Below the pieces are notes generated by a model. The model saw only the letters and a list, made by a program, of their open reading frames with translations. It did not search any database and was not told the DNA's origin. The translations under genes and the position numbers were made by a program. From positions 146,881 through 210,880 of the forward strand of contig JAQBOA010000016.1 in NCBI GenBank assembly GCA_028288305.1: 64,000 nt of DNA. Direction: 5' to 3'. This DNA comes from Mucilaginibacter sp. (GTDB lineage: Bacteria; Bacteroidota; Bacteroidia; Sphingobacteriales; Sphingobacteriaceae). This document shows positions 26,387 to 34,571 of the stretch, piece by piece (the first letter of the stretch is position 1; every line of letters starts with the position of its first letter).

Positions 26387-27037
26387 ATGAAAACTATTAT
26401 CAAATTCAAAATGTTAATGCCCTTGCTGTTTATCGCTTTATACTCACAATCAATTTTAGCACAATCCAAAGCTGACATTTTTGATGAAAAAACTCCGGTT
26501 ACATGGCTTGGTCTGGATTATACACAAGCAAAGTTCATACCTGCCAAGACTGAAAGTGGAAGCACTCATGAGGTAACAAATTCTCAATTTACCCAGGTTT
26601 ATATTCCGGCCTGGAATTATTTATTCATGATAGAAGGAAAAAAATTTAATGTCGCAAAATCAATACACCGTCCTAGTGTGGCTTATGCAATTGGCGTTAC
26701 TGAAAAGGTAAACAGTGCTATTAAAAAGGATTTTTATACTGAAAATCAATCAGATTTTAAAACCCTGACCGAACAGAACATCAGTGACCTGGTAAAGAAT
26801 TATGATTTTCAGGGCAATACAGGCATTGGCTTGCTGTTTTTTATTGAAGGTATGAGTAGACCAAACGAAACAGAAGGCGCCTGGGTTACTTTTGTTGATA
26901 TGAAATCAAAAACCGTTTTGTTTACATCTTATTTAACGGGTAAAACAGGGGGAGTTGGATTTAGAAACAATTGGGCTGATGCTACTTTCAAGATTTTAAA
27001 ACAAATAGAATCTGATTATGAAAAATGGGGGAAATAA
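26387..27037 (+). CDS. Secreted protein of unknown family, copy B of the paralogous pair
   Basis: A 216-residue protein with a signal peptide ending near SILAQ. The mature start SKADIFDEKTPVTWLG, the KNYDFQGNTGIG block and WVTFVDMKSKTVL match copy A at 18800-19480. The leaders before the two start codons are also similar (AAACC..AA.C..TTT..), so the duplication probably included the ribosome-binding region. The central third has diverged most. It is the last gene before the 158-base gap to the UbiA gene. Function unknown. Confidence 0.85.
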   Translation: MKTIIKFKMLMPLLFIALYSQSILAQSKADIFDEKTPVTWLGLDYTQAKFIPAKTESGSTHEVTNSQFTQVYIPAWNYLFMIEGKKFNVAKSIHRPSVAYAIGVTEKVNSAIKKDFYTENQSDFKTLTEQNISDLVKNYDFQGNTGIGLLFFIEGMSRPNETEGAWVTFVDMKSKTVLFTSYLTGKTGGVGFRNNWADATFKILKQIESDYEKWGK

Positions 27038-27195
27038 AATATCCTGATCCCTATTATTATATTTATACCTATTATTATTAAATAATGCGTTATGAGTTAA
27101 AAGACAAGATAAATATTTGAGCATTATTGACCTTTACCTTAGCGCAAGCCAAATAGAATTCGTATTTATAATCAGACCTATTGAAAAACAAAGAA

Positions 27196-28098
27196 ATGTA
27201 CTCAAAGACTGAAAGAACTGATTTATTCGGTTTAGATATAAATACGGTTAAGTTGTTGAGGATACCGTTTTCTTATTTCTTAATGCCTATATTCTTTTTT
27301 GCACTTAGCCAGGTAAAAGAAATAGATTGGGTAAAAGCCATTATTTGTTTTTTCGTTTTACACCTTTTCATTTACCCGGCAAGCAATGGTTACAATAGTT
27401 ACATGGACCAGGATGAATCCAGCATAGGTGGATTAGAAAATCCTCCTAAACCTACCAAGACTCTTTTTTATACATCAATATTCTTCGATATAATTGGATT
27501 AAGCCTTTCCCTGCTAATAGGTCTTTATTTCTGTATAAGTGTTTTAGCTTACATACTTGCTTCAAGGGCATATAGTTACAAAGGGATCAGAATAAAAAAG
27601 TATCCAATTCCCGGCTTTTTAACAGTCGTATTTTTCCAGGGTGCTTTTACTTTTTGGATGGTTTATAATGGGGTCAGTAAAAATGTCGTTGAATTGGATA
27701 ACAATACCATGCTTGTATTGGCCGCTTGTTTGTTTCTAATAAGCGGTGTTTATCCCCTTACACAGGTATATCAACATGAAGCTGACAAAGCAGCAGGAGA
27801 TATTACCATAAGTTATATACTGGGCATTAAGGGTACTTTTATTTTTTGCTCAGTTATGTTTGCTGTTTCCAATGTATTATTATACTTCTACTTTAGTTCA
27901 AAACAAAAAACAGAATACTTCATTTTATTCCAGGTTTTTTTATTCCCTGTAATACTCTTTTTTATACAATGGTTCCTGAAAGTACTTAAGGACAATAAAC
28001 AAGCGTCATTTAAAAATACGATGCGAATGAATTTCACCGCTTCCACTTGCATGAATTTATTTTTTATTACACTGTTAATTTTGAATACGATCAGATGA
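27196..28098 (+). CDS. UbiA-family prenyltransferase
   Basis: A 300-residue membrane protein with about eight or nine helices. The first polar motif NGYNSYMDQDESSIGG and the second YQHEADKAAGDITISY are the aspartate-rich loops that bind prenyl diphosphate and Mg2+ in UbiA enzymes. I prefer the ATG at 27196; a TTG 15 bases upstream is possible. It overlaps the type III PKS start by four bases (ATGA), so the polyketide is a likely prenyl acceptor. The prenyl donor is unknown. Confidence 0.85.
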   Translation: MYSKTERTDLFGLDINTVKLLRIPFSYFLMPIFFFALSQVKEIDWVKAIICFFVLHLFIYPASNGYNSYMDQDESSIGGLENPPKPTKTLFYTSIFFDIIGLSLSLLIGLYFCISVLAYILASRAYSYKGIRIKKYPIPGFLTVVFFQGAFTFWMVYNGVSKNVVELDNNTMLVLAACLFLISGVYPLTQVYQHEADKAAGDITISYILGIKGTFIFCSVMFAVSNVLLYFYFSSKQKTEYFILFQVFLFPVILFFIQWFLKVLKDNKQASFKNTMRMNFTASTCMNLFFITLLILNTIR

Positions 28099-29201
28099 GC
28101 GTTATAACAAGTATATCAACTGCACTTCCAACCTATAAACATAAGCAATCTGATTTAGGTGAGTTTATGAGTGAGTTGTATCAGTATTCTGAGCATAAAA
28201 AAAAGAAATTACAAATCATGTATTCCAAAAGCGGAATTCGCCACCGTTATTCAGTAATACCTGACTATTCTTCAAATAAAGAAGATAGCGTTTTTTTTCC
28301 TAAAACACATAACCTTGAGCCGTTCCCCAATATCGAATACAGGATGCAGTATTTTAATAAAACCGCATTACCGTTGTGTATTAATGCCATTGAAAATTGC
28401 ATTAAAGGAAAAATTCAAAACAATCAAATTACTCATCTTATTACTGTTTCGTGCACTGGCTTATCCGCACCAGGATTGGATATCGATATTGTTCAATTCT
28501 TAAAACTGAATTCAACTATTAATCGTACCTCGATAAATTTTATGGGTTGTTATGCAGCCATTCATGCTTTAAAACAAGCTGATTATATCTGTAAAAGCGA
28601 ACCAAATGCAATAGTTCTGGTTGTTTGTGTAGAACTGTGTACTATTCATTTTCAAAAGATTGATGATTTAGACAATACTATAGCTAATTTGCTTTTCGCC
28701 GATGGATGTGCTGCTGCTTTAGTTGTGTCTGACGGTATCGCATTAAAAAATAAATTTGAAGGATTTAAGATAAAAAAATTCCATTCTCAAATTGAATTAA
28801 GCGGGAAGCAGGATATGACCTGGCAATTGTCTTCTACAGGTTTCTTAATGTCATTAAGTTCGTACATCCCCCAGTTGATTGAGAAAGGGTTTAAAAATCT
28901 GTTTGAAGACTCAATAAATGGGCTTGAAATAAAAAAGAAAGACATTACGCATTGGGCCATACATCCCGGAGGAAGAAAAATATTGGAGGTTATTCAAAAA
29001 GAACTTGAGTTACAGAATACTGATTTGGAAAGTTCATATAAGGTGTTGAAAAACTACGGCAATATGTCGTCCCCTACGATTTTATTTGTATTAAAAGATA
29101 TTTGGGACAATAAAGCATCCCCCAATAAGAAGGAGCTTACATACGGTGTTGCATTTGGCCCCGGCCTTACTATGGAATCAGTTATTCTTGAAAATGTTTA
29201 A
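28095..29201 (+). CDS. Type III polyketide synthase (chalcone/stilbene synthase family)
   Basis: A 368-residue homodimeric condensing enzyme that extends an acyl-CoA or acyl-ACP starter with malonyl-CoA and cyclises it to a pyrone, resorcinol or related ring. The Cys-His-Asn triad is intact: Cys120 (TVSCTGLSAPGLD), His290 (WAIHPGGRKIL) and Asn323 (KNYGNMSSPTIL). The start at 28095 overlaps UbiA by four bases; the methyltransferase overlaps its end by eight. The gene set matches known PKS-III/methyltransferase/flavoprotein operons that make alkylresorcinols and quinones, such as the srs operon of Streptomyces griseus. The starter could be a fatty acid or a polyene from the neighbouring pathway. 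Confidence 0.93.
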   Translation: MSVITSISTALPTYKHKQSDLGEFMSELYQYSEHKKKKLQIMYSKSGIRHRYSVIPDYSSNKEDSVFFPKTHNLEPFPNIEYRMQYFNKTALPLCINAIENCIKGKIQNNQITHLITVSCTGLSAPGLDIDIVQFLKLNSTINRTSINFMGCYAAIHALKQADYICKSEPNAIVLVVCVELCTIHFQKIDDLDNTIANLLFADGCAAALVVSDGIALKNKFEGFKIKKFHSQIELSGKQDMTWQLSSTGFLMSLSSYIPQLIEKGFKNLFEDSINGLEIKKKDITHWAIHPGGRKILEVIQKELELQNTDLESSYKVLKNYGNMSSPTILFVLKDIWDNKASPNKKELTYGVAFGPGLTMESVILENV

Positions 29202-29892
29202 ACAACGGTCCTATCAAAAAGAATTATTAGACGAGCCTGATATTCAAAAAGACTTGCTGTTTCAAAATTTGAAAGAGTTGGAGACAATAAACAAATACCT
29301 GGGCGGACATGTTATTTCTTTAAAAGGACTGAAAAAGGTTATAACTGATAAGTCAAAAATATATACAGTTATTGATATTGGTTGTGGAGGCGGTGATTCT
29401 TTAAAAGCAATTGCGAAATGGGCAGGCAATAAGCAGTATAAAATACATTTAACAGGAATTGATTTAAAACAGGATTGTATTGATTATGCTCAAAATAATT
29501 GCAGTGGGTTTCCTGAAATAAATTTTTATTGTGACGATTTCAGAAATGTTTTTGATAAGATAAGTGATATAGATATTGTTCACGCCTCATTATTTTGTCA
29601 TCATTTTACAGAAGATGAGATAATAGATTTTATCAAATTCTGTAATAAAAATAAAACAGTATTTATAATTAACGACCTGGAAAGAAACCCGGTTGCCTAC
29701 TATGCCATTAAATTGATTACCCGTTTTTTTTCAAAATCACCATTGGTAAAAAACGATGCCCCATTATCAGTTTGGAGAGGGTTCAAAAAAAAGGAGTGGC
29801 ATGCGGTACTTCAAAAAGCGGGGATCAAGAAATATTTAATTAAAAATTGCCTGGCTTTCCGGCACCTGGTAATTGCGTATCCGAATGAATGA
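29194..29892 (+). CDS. Class I SAM-dependent methyltransferase
   Basis: A 232-residue protein with the SAM motif VIDIGCGGGDSLKAIAKW and the later LTGIDLKQDCIDYA and FYCDDFRN. The start ATG at 29194 lies inside the PKS stop region (eight-base overlap). In related type III PKS operons the methyltransferase methylates the polyketide ring or its hydroxyl group. It overlaps the FAD oxidoreductase gene by eight bases at its 3' end. Confidence 0.88.
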   Translation: MFKQRSYQKELLDEPDIQKDLLFQNLKELETINKYLGGHVISLKGLKKVITDKSKIYTVIDIGCGGGDSLKAIAKWAGNKQYKIHLTGIDLKQDCIDYAQNNCSGFPEINFYCDDFRNVFDKISDIDIVHASLFCHHFTEDEIIDFIKFCNKNKTVFIINDLERNPVAYYAIKLITRFFSKSPLVKNDAPLSVWRGFKKKEWHAVLQKAGIKKYLIKNCLAFRHLVIAYPNE

Positions 29893-31021
29893 TAAAGTAT
29901 TTGATTGTGGTATTGCAGGTGGTGGCCTGGCAGGGTTAACACTGGCTATTCAATTAGCAGACGCCGGCTATTCAGTTATTTTATTTGAAAAAGAAAAGTA
30001 TCCATTTCATAAGGTATGTGGTGAGTATATTTCTATGGAGAGTTATGACTTCCTGAAACGGATTGGAATACCATTTTCAACTATGAATCTCCCAATGATC
30101 ACTGAAGTAAAAATATCATCCCCTAACGGAAATTCATTAACAAGAAAATTAGATTTGGGTGGATTTGGAATCAGCCGCTATACACTTGATTCGACATTGG
30201 CAGATATAGCCAAAAACAAAGGAGTTACAGTATTAGAGGGAACAAAAGTTATTGATGTTATTTTTGAAAATGATTTGTTTTTTATAAAAACTACTCAACA
30301 AACATACCAGGTAAAAACAGCTTATGGAGCTTATGGCAAAAAGTCAGCGTTAGATAAAAAATTAAATCGAAAATCGGTGAAGTCTGTTGCCGGTAAAGAG
30401 AAAAATTACATCGCTGTAAAGTACCATGTAAAAGTAACATTACCTGCTGATCGCATAGAGCTGCATAATTTTGAAGATGGATATTGTGGAATTTCAAAAG
30501 TAGATGGGGATAGATATTGCATATGCTATTTAACCGATTCAAAAAACTTGAAGAATAACAACAACGACATCAAAATGATGGAACAAAATGTACTATTCAA
30601 AAATCCCTTTTTAAAAAAATATTTTGCCGAAGCAGTTATTTTATATGAACAGCCACTCACTATTTCTCAAATCACATTCAATAAAAAATCGACGATAGAA
30701 AACCATGTATTAATGTTAGGCGATTCTGCGGGTTCAATAGCTCCTTTATGTGGCAACGGCATGAGCATAGCCCTGCATTCTTCTTTTAAGGCCTTCCGGT
30801 TAACTGATAAATACCTGAGTGGGCATATATCACGCCAGGAGCTTGAAACATCATATAGTAGGGAATGGAATCATCTTTTTTCAAACAGAATAAAAATAGG
30901 CCAATACATTCAGCATCTTTTTGGGAAAGCTTTACTCACAAATATTGTTATAAGTATATTAAAAAAAATGCCTTTTGTAGTGGACAAACTAATTGACAAT
31001 ACACATGGCAGTAAATTTTAA
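29885..31021 (+). CDS. FAD-dependent oxidoreductase (monooxygenase or reductase)
   Basis: A 378-residue group A flavoprotein. Residues near 7-20 carry GIAGGGLAGLTLAIQL, FHKVCGEYIS follows, and the second FAD motif MLGDSAGSIAPLCGNGMSIAL is near 280. It resembles the geranylgeranyl-reductase/hydroxylase branch. In the srs-type operon the flavoprotein hydroxylates the resorcinol to a quinone; reduction of prenyl double bonds is the alternative, since a UbiA gene is present. The start ATG at 29885 overlaps the methyltransferase. It ends the plus-strand pigment arm. Confidence 0.85.
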   Translation: MNDKVFDCGIAGGGLAGLTLAIQLADAGYSVILFEKEKYPFHKVCGEYISMESYDFLKRIGIPFSTMNLPMITEVKISSPNGNSLTRKLDLGGFGISRYTLDSTLADIAKNKGVTVLEGTKVIDVIFENDLFFIKTTQQTYQVKTAYGAYGKKSALDKKLNRKSVKSVAGKEKNYIAVKYHVKVTLPADRIELHNFEDGYCGISKVDGDRYCICYLTDSKNLKNNNNDIKMMEQNVLFKNPFLKKYFAEAVILYEQPLTISQITFNKKSTIENHVLMLGDSAGSIAPLCGNGMSIALHSSFKAFRLTDKYLSGHISRQELETSYSREWNHLFSNRIKIGQYIQHLFGKALLTNIVISILKKMPFVVDKLIDNTHGSKF

Positions 31022-31081
31022 GGTTAAGTTTGATAGAAAAATTGAGTCTATTACTTACGCGAATCAAGGGTTAAATATCTT

Positions 31082-31211
31082 AAGTGTTTGAACATAAGCA
31101 TTTATAGCAAGCCGGTGTGATTGTGCCATAAGCTTGAATCCTACTGTCGAAAATGCTCAACTGTGCCGGGTGTTCCACGTGTGCCACCCTGTGCCACCCC
31201 GCACCGGGTGG
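31082..31211 (+). repeat. Dispersed intergenic repeat, copy 1 (inverted partner at 58938-59062)
   Basis: This 130-base block after the FAD oxidoreductase gene shows GCATTTATAGCAAGCCGG, ACTGTGCCGGGTGT and CACCCTGTGCCACC. The same order is found, on the opposite strand, at 58938-59062. The 31022-31318 gap holds nothing else I can name. Confidence 0.65.
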
Positions 31212-31318
31212 TTCAGGCGATGCAACCAATAAAATGATTTACATCTGCCAGTTTTGATCTAAAACACCCTTTAGTTAAAAGGACAAGGTGTTACCTTTAT
31301 CCGAAAAACAAATTATCT

Positions 31319-32815
31319 ATGCAACCATTCTTATTGGGAATCGATATTGGCACAGGGAGCACCAAAGCAGTGGCTGTTAATTTTAGCGGGCAGGCTGTGG
31401 ATGTATCTCAATATCATTACCCGGTTAAAACCCTGCAACCTGGTTATAGTGAGCAAGACCCTGCATTAATTTTAGATGCCTTTATCAACTGCATTATCGA
31501 TGTTGTAAAAAAAGCAGGTGAAGCGCCCTATGCAATTAGCCTGAGCAGTGCCATGCACAGCGTTATTCCGGTTGATAAAAATGGGAAAGCGCTTTCAGAT
31601 ATGATCACCTGGGCTGATGCCCGGAGTGAGGACATTGCTCAAAAGCTAAGGGATTCGGTACAGGGCCAGGGTATTTATAAAACTTCGGGCACGCCAATAC
31701 ATGCCATGACACCGCTATGCAAACTGATGTGGTTACGTGAAAACCGGGGCGATCTGTTTGAGTCGACTTATAAATTCATCTCTATAAAAGAATATATATG
31801 GTTCTACCTGTTTAACGAATTTCAAATTGACTATGCTATAGCCTCTGCAACAGGCATGTTTGATATTAAACAGCTAAAATGGAATACTGAAGCATGCGAA
31901 TTGGCTGGCATAACAACCGATAAACTTTCAATACCGGTAAATACTATCTATAAACGTACCGGATTAAAAACAACACTTTCAGCATCGTTAGGACTTAATA
32001 ATGATACCGCATTTATTATTGGTGCGAGTGATGGCTGCTGTGCAAACCTCGGCAGTTTTGTTACTACAGCAGGTGTAGCTGCGATAACCATTGGCACCAG
32101 CGGCGCTGTGCGTATAACCAGTCCGCAACCGGTGTATAATTATCCGGCCATGATATTTAATTATCTACTTGACAAAAAAACATTTGTTTGCGGCGGTGCG
32201 GTAAACAACGGTGGCATAGCATTAAACTGGTTAATAAAGAATTTCCTGGATAAAAAATCGCCGGGTAATGCTGATTATGAGGCTGTATTCACCGAGATAG
32301 CAGGTATCCCCGCAGGCAGCGGAGGGTTGATTTTTTTACCTTATCTCTATGGTGAAAGAGCTCCGTTATGGGATACAAAAAGCTGCGGCGTATTTTTTAA
32401 CATCAAACCACAACATACGCAGGCGCATTTTTTAAGGGCCGGCTTAGAAGGCATTTGTTTTGCATTAAACAATGTATTGCAAACGGTTGAACAATCGTCG
32501 GCACCTATCCATCAAATAAATATAAGCGGTGGTTTTATTACCTCACCCGTATGGACGCAGATGCTGGCAGATATTACCGGGAAAAAATTGGTGATCGTTC
32601 AGCAGGAAGATGCATCGGCAATGGGGGCTGTATTTTTGGCGATGGATGCGCTTAATATAAATCCGGCTGTTGAGCAAAAATCTCTTGAAGAGGAAAAAAA
32701 TATTATTCCAAATCAGCTTAATCATAAAATCTATAACAATAGTTTTTTGATATTTAAAAAGTTATATCACGATTTAAAGGATACGATGCATTGGGTGCAT
32801 GATAATGAAGGTTAA
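31319..32815 (+). CDS. FGGY-family carbohydrate kinase, gluconokinase type
   Basis: A 498-residue sugar kinase that phosphorylates its substrate using ATP in the cytoplasm. IDIGTGSTKAVAV is the N-terminal phosphate loop, ISLSSAMHSVIPVD and KTSGTPIHAMTPLCKLMWLRE are typical of gluconate kinases of the FGGY type, and GTSGAVRITS and SGGFITSPVWTQMLADITG close the two domains. Xylulokinase is the main alternative. It stands apart from the pigment cluster, separated by a 297-base gap with a repeat. Confidence 0.87.
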   Translation: MQPFLLGIDIGTGSTKAVAVNFSGQAVDVSQYHYPVKTLQPGYSEQDPALILDAFINCIIDVVKKAGEAPYAISLSSAMHSVIPVDKNGKALSDMITWADARSEDIAQKLRDSVQGQGIYKTSGTPIHAMTPLCKLMWLRENRGDLFESTYKFISIKEYIWFYLFNEFQIDYAIASATGMFDIKQLKWNTEACELAGITTDKLSIPVNTIYKRTGLKTTLSASLGLNNDTAFIIGASDGCCANLGSFVTTAGVAAITIGTSGAVRITSPQPVYNYPAMIFNYLLDKKTFVCGGAVNNGGIALNWLIKNFLDKKSPGNADYEAVFTEIAGIPAGSGGLIFLPYLYGERAPLWDTKSCGVFFNIKPQHTQAHFLRAGLEGICFALNNVLQTVEQSSAPIHQINISGGFITSPVWTQMLADITGKKLVIVQQEDASAMGAVFLAMDALNINPAVEQKSLEEEKNIIPNQLNHKIYNNSFLIFKKLYHDLKDTMHWVHDNEG

Positions 32816-32920
32816 TTAATTTCAGCAAAATAAAAAAGGCAATCAATAGTTGCAAAGGCAAAAAATACAATCTGCAGATAAGCGACATTACTTATATTTA
32901 AAAGCTCTTTTAAACAAGTT

Positions 32921-34051
32921 ATGAACTCAAGAACAAATATTTTTATTTTACTTCTTTTTGGCATGATGCTATCAGCGATGACTGTGCCCGGCAAGAAGCC
33001 AGTTAAACAACAAAACCAAATACCTTCAGGCCATTATTTGTACATAGCAGTGCCGGGCATACGCGACTACCTGGGATACGGCGGCCATGGCTTGCTGGTG
33101 TTTGACATGGATCATAACCATCAATTCGTTAAAAGGATTGAAACACGTGGCTTTCATCCAAATGACAAACCATCAAATGTTAAGGGAATTGCTGTTAGTA
33201 TTCCCCTTAACAGCATTTATATAAGTACTATCGAAACGCTTCAACGGATAGACTTGGGTTCAGGAAAAATTATATGGGAAAAAGCCATAGAAGGCGGATG
33301 TGATAGGATGTCGGTATCACCGGATGGTAAAACAATCTACCTCCCTTCTTTTGAGAATAAAATATGGAATGTTGTCGATTGCAAAACCGGCGATATTATA
33401 AAAAAGATCCCTGGTTTCGGCAGGTCTCATAATACACTTTATGGGTTGTCTGGTAATTATGTCTATTTAGATGACCTTGCATCTCAATGGTTAAAGATAG
33501 CTGATACAAAAACTAATACTGTTGTTAGTAAAGTCGGGCCGTTTGGAAATTTTATCCGGCCGTTTACTATTAATGGAAATGAAACACGTGCTTACATTAC
33601 TGTTGACAGTTTACTTGGTTTTGAAGTAGGAGATATAAAAACCGGCAAAAAACTTGCTCGTGTATTAGTAGAGGGCTGGGAGACCGGGCATGTAAGGAGG
33701 CATGGCAATCCAAGTCATGGTATTGGACTTACTCCTGATGAAAAGGAACTATGGTTATGCGACGGATACAATATGCGTTTGCATGTTTTCAGCGCTGTTG
33801 AGCCATACCAGCAATTAACTACTATACTATTGCAGGATATGCCCGGATGGATCACTTTTAGTTTAGATGGAAAATATGCTTATCCATCAAGCGGAGAAGT
33901 AATTGATGTTAAAACTCGCAAGGTGCTTTCCACACTTAAAGATGAATTTAATAACAGCGTTGGTAGCGAGAAAATGCTGGAAGTTGATTTCGAAAATGGA
34001 AAAGCAATAAAGGCCGGAGATCAGTTCGGTATCGGGCGTAAAATGCAGTAG
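32921..34051 (+). CDS. Secreted YncE-like beta-propeller protein
   Basis: A 376-residue protein with an N-terminal signal peptide (about residues 1-25, through LSAMTVPGKK). Repeats such as CDRMSVSPDGKTIYLPSF, AYITVDSLLGFEVGDIKTGK and GIGLTPDEKELWLCDG are YVTN/YncE-type propeller blades, and I count about six or seven. It probably acts in the periplasm as a binding or scaffold protein, and the ligand is unknown. A hairpin follows about 125 bases after the stop. Confidence 0.8.
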   Translation: MNSRTNIFILLLFGMMLSAMTVPGKKPVKQQNQIPSGHYLYIAVPGIRDYLGYGGHGLLVFDMDHNHQFVKRIETRGFHPNDKPSNVKGIAVSIPLNSIYISTIETLQRIDLGSGKIIWEKAIEGGCDRMSVSPDGKTIYLPSFENKIWNVVDCKTGDIIKKIPGFGRSHNTLYGLSGNYVYLDDLASQWLKIADTKTNTVVSKVGPFGNFIRPFTINGNETRAYITVDSLLGFEVGDIKTGKKLARVLVEGWETGHVRRHGNPSHGIGLTPDEKELWLCDGYNMRLHVFSAVEPYQQLTTILLQDMPGWITFSLDGKYAYPSSGEVIDVKTRKVLSTLKDEFNNSVGSEKMLEVDFENGKAIKAGDQFGIGRKMQ

Positions 34052-34176
34052 ACATCGAGCATTAAATAGCAGAATGTGCCATCTGTTTTTAAATAAACGG
34101 CACCGATAGTTCGAACAAATTTCTCAGCATCATAGTTTAAAAGCTTCAAGAGCGAGAAATCTTCATTTTTTATAAA

Positions 34177-34208
34177 AAAATGCCTGGATTAGGTGATCCG
34201 GGCATTTT
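34177..34208. terminator. Strong bidirectional hairpin terminator
   Basis: AAAATGCCTGGAT (34177-34189) pairs with ATCCGGGCATTTT (34196-34208) with a six-base loop, one G-T pair, and A/T runs on both sides. It lies after the propeller gene, and the rest of the gap to the kinase gene (34209-34571) is AT-rich without a clear feature. Confidence 0.7.
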
Positions 34209-34571
34209 ATTAGGGTTCTAATAAAGATACTCAAATCTTATTTACAGCAAGCGAATAGGTTTTAAATCCCATGCCTGATCAAAGATTTAATTAAAGCGAT
34301 AATTTAATTTCAGAAATTAAAATTAACTAATTTCAAGATTATTTTTTTAAGGAAGCATAAATTATTAAATCAGTAAATTGAAACTTAGTATAAATAATTT
34401 CATAAAAACAGCCTCGAAAACAGGTTTGTATATTAATAAATAAATGATAAACTTTACCAAACAGTATTAATCTACCATTAATTAATTTCAAATAATTGCT
34501 CTTTGCTTTTGTTGATTAAATTTATTATTAATTAAAATATTGAAAAACAATGACTTTAAATCAATCGTATT

